Positions 1-8,740 of a DNA stretch of 64,000 nucleotides are shown here, in pieces. Source of the stretch: SAR116 cluster bacterium AG-426-I14 (GTDB taxonomy: Bacteria > Pseudomonadota > Alphaproteobacteria > Puniceispirillales > Marisalimonadaceae); NCBI GenBank assembly GCA_003210055.1, contig QCNS01000006.1, forward strand, positions 30,469-94,468, in the 5' to 3' direction. Position 1 is the first letter of the stretch, and the number at the start of each line of letters is the position of its first letter. A program made the translations under genes and the position numbers. The notes below the pieces were generated by a model. It saw only the letters and a list, made by a program, of their open reading frames with translations, searched no databases and was not told where the DNA came from.

Positions 1-1
1 T

Positions 2-1348
2 TTAATTAGGGAGGGATTAGAAAAATCAATTAATAATTTGATTAAAGACTTTTTAACAATTATTTTTCTTTTCTGCTATCTGTTTTGGTTAGATTGGATT
101 TTATCTATAATCGTAATTTTGATTTATCCATTGGCTTTAAAACCAATTATATCAATTGGAAAAAAACAGAGATTCTATGCAAAGTCTTTACAAGAACATT
201 TAGAGGGACTTACTTCCTTTTTATCTGAAATTTTTAGAAGTGTGTCTATGATAAAATCTTATTCTATAGAAAATAAAGAGCGAGATAGAATAAATAATTC
301 CTTAAATTTATTGTTTGAAAAAATGTATAACTTAGTTAAAGGCAGAGCCAAAATTTTACCAATTTTAGAAGTTTTAGGTGGTTTAGCTGTGGCTATAGTA
401 ATTTATGTAGCTAGTTTCAGAGTTATGAGTGGTGACTTGTCTCCCGGAAGTGTTATTGGTTTTGTAACAGCTTTACTTATGTTAGCTCAGCCAGCTAGGG
501 CTCTGGGTACTTTTAATACAGTTGCTCAAGAGGGTTTGAGCGCATTAGAAAGAATTTTTAATCAATTAGAAATAAAACCAAAAATTGAAGGGATAATTTC
601 AAAAAAAGACTTTAAGTTAAATATGTCTATTGGCCCAAAAATAGAATTTAATAATGTTTCATTTATGCATTCGAAAGATGAAATGATTTTAAAAAATGTT
701 TCATTAAAAATAAAATCTTGTGAAAAAATTGCAATTATAGGACCAAGTGGTTCTGGGAAAACAACGATCTTAAAACTGCTAAGTAGATTTTTTGATCCTA
801 CTTCGGGAAGAATATTAATAAATAATAATGAATTAAATAAATGTGATTTATCATCTCTTAGGCAAACGATAAGTTTGGTAAGCCAAGATGTAATTATATA
901 TAATGATACATTTTATAATAATATATTGTTGGGTGATTTAAATGCGTCTCCAGAAAAAGTAAAAAATGCATCAAAAAAAGCAAAAATCCATGATTATATA
1001 ATGAGTCTAACTGATGGTTATGATACAATAATTGGTGAGGGTGGTAATACACTTTCAGGAGGTCAAAAGCAGAGAATCTCCATAGCGAGAGCTTTTTTAA
1101 AAAACTCTCCAATATTACTTCTAGATGAAATTACAAGTTCGCTCGACAAAATGACATCTAAGTCTATTAAAAACTCATTTCATGACCTTTCAAAGAACAA
1201 AACTTGTATAACAATAACTCATAAGTTAGAAGATTTAAAAAGTTTTGATAGAATTATTTTAATTGATAATGGAAAACTTATAGTTGAGGGTAACCATAAA
1301 ACGTTATCTAAAGAATCAAAAATCTATCAAAATTTAATTAAAAATTAA
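2..1348 (+). CDS. msbA: MsbA-like ABC exporter, 3' part (5' end outside window)
   Basis: Half-transporter that fuses a membrane domain to an ATPase; the MsbA family flips lipid A-core across the inner membrane. The reading frame is open from base 2, so the gene begins upstream and the first transmembrane helices are missing. Visible are hydrophobic helices in the first ~150 residues, then the ATPase with Walker A GPSGSGKTT, signature LSGGQKQR, Walker B ILLLDE followed by the D-loop SSLD, and the switch His in ITHKL. The helix before the first visible TM (INNLIKDFLTII) resembles MsbA. Lipid A as substrate is inferred from family resemblance; another exporter of this class remains possible. It converges on the next gene with one base between them. 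Confidence 0.8.
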   Translation, partial: LIREGLEKSINNLIKDFLTIIFLFCYLFWLDWILSIIVILIYPLALKPIISIGKKQRFYAKSLQEHLEGLTSFLSEIFRSVSMIKSYSIENKERDRINNSLNLLFEKMYNLVKGRAKILPILEVLGGLAVAIVIYVASFRVMSGDLSPGSVIGFVTALLMLAQPARALGTFNTVAQEGLSALERIFNQLEIKPKIEGIISKKDFKLNMSIGPKIEFNNVSFMHSKDEMILKNVSLKIKSCEKIAIIGPSGSGKTTILKLLSRFFDPTSGRILINNNELNKCDLSSLRQTISLVSQDVIIYNDTFYNNILLGDLNASPEKVKNASKKAKIHDYIMSLTDGYDTIIGEGGNTLSGGQKQRISIARAFLKNSPILLLDEITSSLDKMTSKSIKNSFHDLSKNKTCITITHKLEDLKSFDRIILIDNGKLIVEGNHKTLSKESKIYQNLIKN

Positions 1349-1349
1349 G

Positions 1350-2009
1350 TTATTCTCTTCTGAGAATTTTAAACAAAAAATTATTAAGTAAATTGCTTGA
1401 ACGAAATTCTTTTTCTAGTTTATTGGGGTCATAAACGGTCTCAACCCAATCAAGAAAATGAAAATTTTTATTTTTTTTTATAAATTCTTCATACTCTTCA
1501 ATAAATTTATCTAGAATACCAGTTTTGGCATACTTTATATGCAAAAATTTTAATGATAATTGTTTTTTTGCTTGACTTGGAACTTCTTCACAATACAAGA
1601 TCTTATATAAAGCAGCCACTATCCCTGCTCTGTCAGCTCCTGATTTACAGTGTATCAAAGCTGGATATTTTATTTTTTTAAACACCTTATTAGCTCTTAT
1701 GATAAGTTCTTTATCTGGAGCAGCTCTAGACCTGGCATTTAGGTTTATTAATTCAATACCATATTTCTCACATGCTTCATTTTCTAAGAGCCAACCTCCA
1801 TCTCTTTTAGTACCTCTACAATTTATTATAGTTTTTATTCCAAGAACATTTTTATACTTTCTTATTCTTTGAGGAGTAGGCATATTACATCTGTAGATAT
1901 TATCATCTATTTTAAAGAAATTATGATATAGAAGTCTCAGGAAGCCATGATCTGATATCATCATTTCAAACCAAGCCGAAAGTCTATTAAAATTTTTTCT
2001 TTTTACCAA
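1350..2009 (-). CDS. Tyrosine/dual-specificity phosphatase-like protein
   Basis: 219-residue cytoplasmic protein with the cysteine phosphatase P-loop HCKSGADR, catalytic Cys121 and Arg127 (CX5R), preceded by an Asp-containing loop near residue 99 that could supply the general acid. The family removes phosphate from tyrosine or other small phosphorylated substrates; the actual substrate is unknown. No signal peptide or membrane helix is evident. It lies 7 bases downstream of pmbA on the same strand, so the two are probably co-transcribed. Its stop lies against the stop of the exporter on the other strand. A role in envelope or lipid A metabolism would be a guess from position only. Confidence 0.75.
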   Translation of the reverse strand: MVKRKNFNRLSAWFEMMISDHGFLRLLYHNFFKIDDNIYRCNMPTPQRIRKYKNVLGIKTIINCRGTKRDGGWLLENEACEKYGIELINLNARSRAAPDKELIIRANKVFKKIKYPALIHCKSGADRAGIVAALYKILYCEEVPSQAKKQLSLKFLHIKYAKTGILDKFIEEYEEFIKKNKNFHFLDWVETVYDPNKLEKEFRSSNLLNNFLFKILRRE

Positions 2010-2016
2010 ATCTAAT

Positions 2017-3387
2017 TCAGCTCCCAGCTACAACCATATTTTTTATCATAAGAGTAGGGCAAACCATTGAAAAAGAATAATCAACATCATTAGCAGCAAT
2101 CATATCTTTAAACATATCTATTAAGTTACCAGCAATTGTGGCCTCAGAAATTGGATGTGAAATTTTACCATTTTTAATCCAAAATCCACTTGCTCCTCTA
2201 CTATAATCTCCAGTGATCAGAGAAACACTGGAGCCAATTAACTCTGTAATTAAAAATCCTTCTTTAATATCTGCAACTAAATCTTCAGGACTACTTTTAC
2301 CAGGTTCTAGAATAAAATTACTTATCCCAGGTGAAGGTGAACCATTTAATCCTCTGACAGCATTACCATTTGTAGACAAATTTAATTGTAAACTTGAACC
2401 TATATCTAATAGCCAATTATCTAATACTCCATTATTAACAAAGATTGTTTTTCTTGTACCAATTCCTTCACCATCAAATAATCTAGAGCCAGGACCTTTT
2501 TTTATTAGAGGATTATCTAAAATATTTAAGTCTTTGGGAAATACTTGTTTTTTATAAAACTCTTTTAAAAAACTTGTACCTCTTACTATTGATGATCCAT
2601 TTATAGCTGATGCAATATGACCCAAAATAGATCTCGCGACCCTTGGATCAAAAATAATTGGATAATTACCTGTTTTAGGTTTGATTGAACCAATTTTCGA
2701 TAATGCTCTGTTTGCGGCTTTTTCACCTATTTCCTTTGGGCTAAGTAAATCATTTAAAAAAACTTTTGAAGAAAAGTCGTAATCTCTCTCCATTTTATTA
2801 TTTTTTTCTGCGATCATGACTGCTGAAATTGAATTAACAGAACTTTTTTTTCTTCCAAAAAATCCATTACTGGTTATAAGATTAATCTCATTATGACCCC
2901 ATGATGATTCTGCACCATCACTCTTTAAATTTTTTGATAACTTGAGGGCATATTCTTCTACCTCGCAAGCATTATTAATTAGATCAAAAATTTCTGTCTC
3001 TGTTTTATCAAAAGATTCAATATCCAAAGATGATTTTACAGGGTTCATTTTAAGCATTTCTTTAGTTGCAATTGTAGAATATTTATCTTCTGGAGCTATT
3101 TTTGCCATTTCAACAGCTTTTTGAGAAATCTTGATTAAGTTATCTTTTGTGATCAAGTTGGAAGAAATGCTACTATTTTTTTTTCCTACAAAGGCTCTTA
3201 GTCCAATATCAAAACTGTCATATCTTTCTATGGTTTCTTCTTTTCCATATCTTATGGATGCTGATAGACCCTTACTTTTAGACATTATTACATCAACATC
3301 TGTAGCACCCTGTTTTTTTGCTTCTTTTACTATAAGTTCTAAAGCTTCTTTATCATTTAATGATATTTGTTTTTTATTTTTTTCCAT
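2017..3387 (-). CDS. pmbA: PmbA/TldE, metalloprotease-related subunit
   Basis: 456 residues with the TldD/PmbA fold. In Escherichia coli, TldE/PmbA pairs with TldD to form a protease that trims unfolded peptides, matures microcin B17 and degrades CcdA. I see no HExxxH zinc motif here, as expected for the TldE partner; the metal site sits in TldD, which is also in this window (13734-15182). The C-terminal part carries the Gly-rich SPSPG and GDYSRGASGFWI segments typical of the family. Its start is separated from the divergent argC by about 75 bases, leaving room for a shared promoter region. Identity is firm; the natural substrate is unknown. Confidence 0.88.
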   Translation of the reverse strand: MEKNKKQISLNDKEALELIVKEAKKQGATDVDVIMSKSKGLSASIRYGKEETIERYDSFDIGLRAFVGKKNSSISSNLITKDNLIKISQKAVEMAKIAPEDKYSTIATKEMLKMNPVKSSLDIESFDKTETEIFDLINNACEVEEYALKLSKNLKSDGAESSWGHNEINLITSNGFFGRKKSSVNSISAVMIAEKNNKMERDYDFSSKVFLNDLLSPKEIGEKAANRALSKIGSIKPKTGNYPIIFDPRVARSILGHIASAINGSSIVRGTSFLKEFYKKQVFPKDLNILDNPLIKKGPGSRLFDGEGIGTRKTIFVNNGVLDNWLLDIGSSLQLNLSTNGNAVRGLNGSPSPGISNFILEPGKSSPEDLVADIKEGFLITELIGSSVSLITGDYSRGASGFWIKNGKISHPISEATIAGNLIDMFKDMIAANDVDYSFSMVCPTLMIKNMVVAGS

Positions 3388-3414
3388 GTTTTAAATATGT
3401 GTACTATTTTTAAT

Positions 3415-3432
3415 TAATATAATGTTATATTA
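3415..3432. promoter_or_regulatory. AT-rich palindrome between pmbA and argC, possible divergent -10 region
   Basis: An 8-base arm (TAATATAA), a two-base centre and its exact inverse lie between two divergent genes. The arm contains TATAAT at 3418-3423 reading toward argC and TATAAC on the other strand reading toward pmbA, so it could place a -10 box for each. No convincing -35 was found. AT-rich palindromes arise easily by chance in such DNA. Confidence 0.3.
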
Positions 3433-3461
3433 CTTTCAATAATTAAAAGGTTTTAATTTTG

Positions 3462-4418
3462 ATGAAAAAAAAAATATTCATTGATGGTGAAGAGGGTACA
3501 ACAGGTCTTCAAATATCAGAAAAGCTTCTAAAACACCCAAAAATTGATATTTTAAAAATTGATCGAACCAATAGAAAAAATCCCATCGAAAGAAGAAAAT
3601 TGATGGAATCTTCTGATTTAACTTTTTTTTGTTTGCCGGATGATGCTGCAAAAGAGGCTTTAACAATTGCAAAATCACTAACTTCTAAAAAACCAATCAT
3701 AATTGATGCATCTACTGCACATAGAATAAGTCCAGATTGGGTTTATGGTTTACCAGAACTTAACTCAAGACAAAAGGAGCTAATTGCCAATTCAAAACAA
3801 ATATCAGTTCCTGGATGTTATGCAAGTGGTGCAACATTATTAATTAATCCATTAATTAGAAATTCAATTATTTCAAAGGATTTAACTCTGTGTATCAATG
3901 CTGTTAGTGGATATAGTGGAGGTGGTAAAAAGTTAATAGAGCATTTTGATAAAAATAATAATCAAGATCTTGAACCATTTTTTTATTATGGTCTAAACTT
4001 AAATCATAAACACATACCAGAAATAATGTTTCATAATAAGTTAGATAAAAAGCCAATCTTCCTTCCGTCAGTTGCAGATTATTTTCAAGGCATGATAGTT
4101 AATTTACCGTTACATAAAGAATGGATTAATCAAGCATTTGATTTTCAGGATATTATAAATATTTTCAAAAAAGAATATGAACATTTTCATTTCGTTAAAA
4201 TGTTTTCATATAAAAATTCTATGTCAAAAAACAAATTTTATAGACCTGATAAAGTGGTTAATTCTAATTTTATACATATTGATTTTTATTTTGATGAGAC
4301 TAAAGAACAAATGATTTTGTCATCCAATTTCGATAATTTGGGTAAGGGTGCATCAGGAGCGGCCATACAATGTATGAATTTAGTTTTTGGTTTTCCTGAA
4401 AACTTAAGTTTAGAGTAG
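3462..4418 (+). CDS. argC: N-acetyl-gamma-glutamyl-phosphate reductase (ArgC, type 2)
   Basis: Reduces N-acetyl-glutamyl-5-phosphate with NADPH to the semialdehyde, the third step of arginine synthesis. The short type-2 form (318 residues) starts with KIFIDGEEGTTG, the nucleotide-binding loop. Catalytic Cys119 sits in VPGCYASGA, and the later SGYSGGGK segment binds substrate. I chose ATG 3462 with the purine-rich AAAAGG about 11 bases upstream; the in-frame TTG at 3459 is less likely. The stop codon abuts the ATG of the next gene, so the two should be translated from one message. Other arg genes are not in the window. Confidence 0.9.
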   Translation: MKKKIFIDGEEGTTGLQISEKLLKHPKIDILKIDRTNRKNPIERRKLMESSDLTFFCLPDDAAKEALTIAKSLTSKKPIIIDASTAHRISPDWVYGLPELNSRQKELIANSKQISVPGCYASGATLLINPLIRNSIISKDLTLCINAVSGYSGGGKKLIEHFDKNNNQDLEPFFYYGLNLNHKHIPEIMFHNKLDKKPIFLPSVADYFQGMIVNLPLHKEWINQAFDFQDIINIFKKEYEHFHFVKMFSYKNSMSKNKFYRPDKVVNSNFIHIDFYFDETKEQMILSSNFDNLGKGASGAAIQCMNLVFGFPENLSLE

Positions 4419-5195
4419 ATGAGAACTAAATTGATCCAATTGTCTGAGATTTATTTTCCTAGTTTAGATTATTACCAAAGAGCAATTAACTATCCGTATG
4501 CTGCACCAACAAAAGCTTTCTCTTTTATCAATGGGAAATGCTTAGTAGGAGTTCATTTAAAAACAAGCGATAGAGTTCCCATATTATCTGTAGGTTCTAA
4601 TAGATCTCCTTTTCAATTAAGAAATAAATTTTCATTAAATGAAGATCTGTGTGTTATGCCTGCAATTTTATATGATTGTGATGTAGTATATTCAGCTTCT
4701 ATCTCACATTATGGCTCAATACCAGCGACACAATGGCCATCAAAAGGGACTAGGGTGAAGTTAAATGTACTTTGGTTAAACAAAAAGCAATTAGAAATTA
4801 TGCATTTAACTGAGGGTGTTGGAATTGCATATAATTTTGTTAAATTGAAAAAAGGTTCTGTCTCAATTGAAGGAATTGATTATTCAGGACCTGTTTATGG
4901 ATATGTATCAGTTAGTGGGATATATGACTTTCATGAAGGTAGTCCAAAAAGATTGAAGTATTTAAGGGCTATTAATCCAACTTTAGAGGACTTCTCAGAG
5001 TTACAATCACTGTTTTTTTTAAAAAAAAAAATAAATATTAGAAATATAAATTTAAAAGAATGGTTAAAAAAAATAATTCTAGATAAATCTTATCGTTTAG
5101 GATTAATTGAAAAAATGCAAATAAATTGCGTTTTACCCAAAAATCCACCGTGGGAAATAGTAAGAGTAAATGTAAAAGGGAATAATATTTATTAA
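4419..5195 (+). CDS. Conserved protein of unknown function, weak GGCT-like GSN motif
   Basis: 258 residues, beginning on the base after argC's stop. I do not recognise a named enzyme. The segment VPILSVGSNRSPFQLRNKF, followed by a DCDVVYSA stretch, recalls the YGSN nucleation loop of gamma-glutamylcyclotransferase-like folds and resembles uncharacterised alphaproteobacterial proteins. No signal peptide or membrane helix is evident. The C-terminal third is Lys/Ile-rich. Tight coupling to argC suggests co-expression but does not prove a role in arginine metabolism. The family assignment is inference from one motif. Confidence 0.6.
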   Translation: MRTKLIQLSEIYFPSLDYYQRAINYPYAAPTKAFSFINGKCLVGVHLKTSDRVPILSVGSNRSPFQLRNKFSLNEDLCVMPAILYDCDVVYSASISHYGSIPATQWPSKGTRVKLNVLWLNKKQLEIMHLTEGVGIAYNFVKLKKGSVSIEGIDYSGPVYGYVSVSGIYDFHEGSPKRLKYLRAINPTLEDFSELQSLFFLKKKINIRNINLKEWLKKIILDKSYRLGLIEKMQINCVLPKNPPWEIVRVNVKGNNIY

Positions 5196-5244
5196 GGACA
5201 AAATTTTTGATAAAGCAAATTATAATCATTCAAAAAAATGACGT

Positions 5245-5260
5245 AAAATTGATCAATTTT
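5245..5260. repeat. Perfect 16-base palindrome AAAATTGATCAATTTT
   Basis: Self-complementary without a loop and followed by one more T. It lies 50 bases after the previous gene and 220 bases before the opsin. It could be a dimeric regulator's site or part of a weak terminator; neither is shown by the sequence. Confidence 0.35.
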
Positions 5261-5376
5261 TGAGATTATTTCATATATTGTCAAATTTATTACTTTCATT
5301 TGAAACTAAATAAATCATTATATTCAGTTATTTATTTTTTTTTTTACAATAAAGTCCTAAAAATTGTTTTTATTTG

Positions 5377-5405
5377 TTGATTAACACCTATTAAAATTTT
5401 ATTCT
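5377..5405 (+). promoter_or_regulatory. Candidate promoter for proteorhodopsin
   Basis: TTGATT at 5377-5382 and TATTCT at 5400-5405 are 17 bases apart, each matching four of six sigma-70 consensus bases. Transcription from about 5412 would give a leader of about 70 bases carrying the inverted repeat at 5443-5461. Confidence 0.35.
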
Positions 5406-5442
5406 TTCGAAGATTTATGAGTTTACTACATTTAAACTTTTA

Positions 5443-5477
5443 AATTCGAATAGAGCGAATTATAAATTATGGGGAGG
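5443..5477 (+). promoter_or_regulatory. Leader inverted repeat and strong ribosome binding site of the opsin gene
   Basis: AATTCG (5443-5448) and CGAATT (5456-5461) form a 6-base inverted repeat with a 7-base spacer. GGGGAGG (5471-5477) follows, 6 bases before the ATG, and is one of the strongest Shine-Dalgarno sites in the window. The repeat could be a leader stem-loop or an operator. High opsin translation is the likely outcome. Confidence 0.5.
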
Positions 5478-5483
5478 TCCTAA

Positions 5484-6257
5484 ATGTCGTTCAAAAACTT
5501 TTTAAAATATTTAATTCCAGTTGCTTTCTTAGCTGGATTACCAACATTAGGTCTAGCTGATGGCCATGCTGGTGCATTAGATCCAAAAGATGCAGTAGGT
5601 ATATCTTTTTGGATCATTTCAATTGCAATGGTTGCTGCTACTGCATTTTTCTTCTTAGAGTCACTTAGATTTAGTGGAAAATGGAGAACATCAATGGTTG
5701 TTGGTGGCTTAGTAACACTTGTTGCTGCAGTTCATTATTTTTACATGAGAGAAATTTGGGCGGCTACTGAAGCCTCACCAACTGTTTTTAGATATGTAGA
5801 TTGGATAGTAACAGTTCCATTACAAATGGTTGAGTTTTATCTAATATTAGCTGCATGTACCGCTGTTGCTGGTGGTGTGTTCTGGAGACTATTCATTGGT
5901 TCACTAGTAATGTTAATCGGTGGATATCTTGGCGAAGCAGGAATGATTAATGCAACTATAGGTTTCGTAGTAGGTATGGCGGGATGGATATACATTCTGT
6001 ATGAGATATTTGCTGGTGAAGCTGGTAAAGTTAGTGCTGCTGACGCTCCTGCATCAGTTCAGTCTGCATTTAATACAATGCGTTGGATTGTAACTATTGG
6101 ATGGGCAATATATCCATTAGGTTATTTCTTAGGTTACCTTGCTGGTGGAACAGATGATGCCACAATGAACCTTATCTATAACATCGCAGATGTATTAAAC
6201 AAAATTGGTTTTTGTTTAGCTGTATGGGCTTGTGCTTCAGCAGAAAGTAAAGCTTAA
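5484..6257 (+). CDS. Proteorhodopsin, light-driven proton pump, blue-type
   Basis: 257-residue seven-helix retinal protein with a cleavable-looking N-terminal signal (about residues 1-25, ending LGLADG). Key residues sit at a constant offset of 9 from the classic numbering: His84 (H75), proton acceptor Asp106 (D97), Thr110 (T101), proton donor Glu117 (E108) and retinal Schiff-base Lys240 (K231). Together these define an outward proton pump rather than a sensor or ion pump. Gln114 occupies the spectral tuning position 105, where Gln predicts blue and Leu/Met green absorption. The retinal-synthesis operon follows after a terminator. Expression is probably high, judged from the ribosome binding site. 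Function is known from the family; colour is inferred from one residue. Confidence 0.97.
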   Translation: MSFKNFLKYLIPVAFLAGLPTLGLADGHAGALDPKDAVGISFWIISIAMVAATAFFFLESLRFSGKWRTSMVVGGLVTLVAAVHYFYMREIWAATEASPTVFRYVDWIVTVPLQMVEFYLILAACTAVAGGVFWRLFIGSLVMLIGGYLGEAGMINATIGFVVGMAGWIYILYEIFAGEAGKVSAADAPASVQSAFNTMRWIVTIGWAIYPLGYFLGYLAGGTDDATMNLIYNIADVLNKIGFCLAVWACASAESKA

Positions 6258-6283
6258 TACATTATATAACCAACTTATTTATA

Positions 6284-6314
6284 AACCAGCCTGGTAACAG
6301 GCTGGTTTTTTTTT
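6284..6314 (+). terminator. Rho-independent terminator after proteorhodopsin
   Basis: A perfect 10-base stem AACCAGCCTG / CAGGCTGGTT with a GTAA loop runs into an unbroken T tract. It lies 26 bases after the opsin stop and 36 bases before crtI. It should end most opsin transcripts, so the carotenoid genes depend on read-through or a promoter within the short gap, where I see no clear one. Confidence 0.92.
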
Positions 6315-6350
6315 GTTAAAATCAACTTTTAAATCATATATAACTAAATA

Positions 6351-7838
6351 ATGTCACCTAAAAAACAATTAGAAGTCATAGTTGTAGGATCTGGTTTTGG
6401 TGGAATAGCCTCTGCTTTAAGAATGAGAGCATTAGGTTATAAAGTAACCTTACTAGAAAAGCTAAATAAAATAGGAGGGAGGGCTCAAGTTTTTAACATG
6501 AATGGATTTAAACATGACGCAGGTCCAACAGTTATAACAGCTCCATTCATGTTTGATGAATTATTTAAACTTTTTAATGAAGATAGAAAAAAATATTTAA
6601 ATTTTGTATCGTTAGATCCATGGTATAGGTTTTACTTTCATGATAATACATCTTTTGACTATTGTCGTAAAATCAGTGATACAAAAAAAGAAATTTCCAA
6701 ATTTTCTGAATTAGATGCTGAAAGGTATGAAGAATTATTAAAAGTATCCAAAAATATTTTTGATGTGGGGTTTACAAAATTATCTGATAAACCCTTTAGT
6801 TCATTTTTTTTTATGTTAAAGCAGATTCCAAGTTTATTTAAGCTAAAAAGTTATTTAACAGTCTCACAATTGGTTCAGAAATATTTTAAAAACCCAAAAA
6901 TTCAATCTGCTTTTTCAATACATCCCCTTTTAGTTGGTGGAAATCCATTCGATACAACATCCATTTATGCTCTTATTCACTTTTTAGAGAGAAATTGGGG
7001 TGTTCATTTTTGTATTGGAGGAACAGGAAAAATCATAGAAGAATTGAAGCAATTGATGATTCGAAATGATGTAAAAATAAGATTAAATGTTGATATAATT
7101 AAGGTGAATTTAGATAAAAAGAGTATAATTTCAGTTGAGGATCAGTATGGAAAAAACTACAAATGTGATAAATTAATTTTCAATGGAGATCCTCCAACTT
7201 TTTATGATGAGATTTTAAGAAAAAGAAAATTTTTTCAGAGAAAAAAATTCATGCCTGAATTTTTAACAAAATACTCTATGGGAATGTTTGTCTTTTATTT
7301 TGGTACAAAAAAAAGATATCCGTCTGTTGCACATCATACAATTTGGATGGGTAAAAGATTTAAAGGATTGTTGAAAGATATTTTTGATAAAAAAATTTTA
7401 ACAGATGATTTTTCTTTATATATTCATAGACCAACTGCTACTGATAAAAGTTTTGCACCAAAAAATTGTGATAGTTTTTACGTCTTATGTCCTGTTCCAA
7501 ATCTTCAAGGTAAAGTAAATTGGAGTGAAGAGGCTCTTAAACTGAAAAATAGAATTATTAATGCTTTAGATAGCACTATTTTACCAAATTTAAAATATAA
7601 AATATGTAATGAGTTTTGGATGACACCTGAAGATTTTAAAAACAATTATAGGTCTAAACATGGTGCTGGATTTTCTATAGCACCAATTTTCTCTCAATCA
7701 GCTTGGTTTAGATACCATAATAAAGATCCACATTTGAAAAATTTATATTTTGCAGCTTCAGGTTCTCACCCTGGTGCAGGTATTCCTGGTGTATTATCAT
7801 CTGCAAAAGTAGTAGAAAATATAATTAAAAATGAATGA
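6351..7838 (+). CDS. crtI: Phytoene desaturase
   Basis: 495-residue FAD-dependent CrtI-type enzyme that converts colourless phytoene to lycopene at the membrane. The N-terminus has the dinucleotide fold VVGSGFGG (residues 11-18) ending in the acidic LLEK, then GGRAQ. The C-terminal FAD segment HPGAGIPGVL is intact. No clear Shine-Dalgarno precedes the ATG. Its last four bases overlap the start of crtB, so the genes are translationally coupled. It is the first gene of the retinal operon and follows the opsin terminator. Length and motifs are normal for the family. Confidence 0.94.
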   Translation: MSPKKQLEVIVVGSGFGGIASALRMRALGYKVTLLEKLNKIGGRAQVFNMNGFKHDAGPTVITAPFMFDELFKLFNEDRKKYLNFVSLDPWYRFYFHDNTSFDYCRKISDTKKEISKFSELDAERYEELLKVSKNIFDVGFTKLSDKPFSSFFFMLKQIPSLFKLKSYLTVSQLVQKYFKNPKIQSAFSIHPLLVGGNPFDTTSIYALIHFLERNWGVHFCIGGTGKIIEELKQLMIRNDVKIRLNVDIIKVNLDKKSIISVEDQYGKNYKCDKLIFNGDPPTFYDEILRKRKFFQRKKFMPEFLTKYSMGMFVFYFGTKKRYPSVAHHTIWMGKRFKGLLKDIFDKKILTDDFSLYIHRPTATDKSFAPKNCDSFYVLCPVPNLQGKVNWSEEALKLKNRIINALDSTILPNLKYKICNEFWMTPEDFKNNYRSKHGAGFSIAPIFSQSAWFRYHNKDPHLKNLYFAASGSHPGAGIPGVLSSAKVVENIIKNE

Positions 7839-8740
7839 TTCAATTAAGTCTCTTCAAAAAAAACGGAAAAAGTTTTTTTTGGGCTGGAAAAATTTTACCA
7901 GATTATTATCTCAATAGGGCTGCTGACCTATACTTATTTTGCAGAAAACTAGATGATATTGCTGATCAAGAAATCAAACCAATTGCTTTAAAAAAGCTTA
8001 CTTCTATTAAAAATTTAATCACTAAAGAAGATTACAAAAGTTTGAATAGATTTAAAATTAATATGCCAGAGTATTTAAAAAACAACTGTATGGCAAAAAT
8101 TGCAATAATAGATTTGTTAGATGGTTTAATTTTTGATCAAGGAACAGTAAACATTAATGATAACAATCAATTAATTCAATATTGCTACAGAGTTGCTGGT
8201 ACCGTAGGTGTTTTGATGTGTATTGCTCTAGAATGTAAAGAAAAAAATGCAAGAAAATTTGCTATAGATTTGGGTATTGCAATGCAATTAACAAATATTG
8301 CTAGAGATGTTTTAGAGGATGCAAAAATAGGTAGAAGATATTTACCGGTATCGAAAACTTCAAACCTTTCAGCTAAAGAAATTAGAGATGTTGCCGAAAA
8401 TAAAAAATTAAATTTTAAAAAAAATAAAATCATTATTCAAAAGATAAAAGAAATTATCTTGCTTTCTGATCAATACTACTCCAGTGGTAAAAAAGGCTTA
8501 TATTTTTTGCCATTCAAAATAAGAATTGCTATAGCAGTCGCATCAAACGTTTATAGAGAAATAGCTGTTGTTTTAGAGAGAAAATCTTTTAGTTGGTATG
8601 ATGGTAGAGTGTATACCTCTGTATTAAAAAAAATAAAGGTTACAATTTTTACAATTTGTGAAGAGCTTATTTATAAAAGGTCTGAAATGCCAATTCATAA
8701 TAAAAATTTGCATTGTCATTTAAAAGAAATTAAAAAATGA
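7835..8740 (+). CDS. crtB: Phytoene synthase
   Basis: 301 residues of the trans-isoprenyl head-to-head synthase family, condensing two geranylgeranyl diphosphates into phytoene. The first Mg-binding motif is DDIAD (residues 40-44); the second region is NIARDVLEDAKIGRRYLP, near residue 152 onward. It starts in an ATGA overlap with crtI and ends in an ATGA overlap with crtY. The substrate GGPP must come from a synthase outside this window because no crtE is present here. Confidence 0.93.
   Translation: MIQLSLFKKNGKSFFWAGKILPDYYLNRAADLYLFCRKLDDIADQEIKPIALKKLTSIKNLITKEDYKSLNRFKINMPEYLKNNCMAKIAIIDLLDGLIFDQGTVNINDNNQLIQYCYRVAGTVGVLMCIALECKEKNARKFAIDLGIAMQLTNIARDVLEDAKIGRRYLPVSKTSNLSAKEIRDVAENKKLNFKKNKIIIQKIKEIILLSDQYYSSGKKGLYFLPFKIRIAIAVASNVYREIAVVLERKSFSWYDGRVYTSVLKKIKVTIFTICEELIYKRSEMPIHNKNLHCHLKEIKK

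Larger units (their letters stand above)
5196..5483. other. 288-base intergenic region upstream of proteorhodopsin
   Basis: One of the longest gaps in the window and very AT-rich. It holds no credible ORF longer than a few codons. Three elements stand out and are listed separately: a 16-base perfect palindrome, a candidate promoter, and a 6-base-arm inverted repeat in the presumed leader. The rest shows nothing recognisable. Confidence 0.7.
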
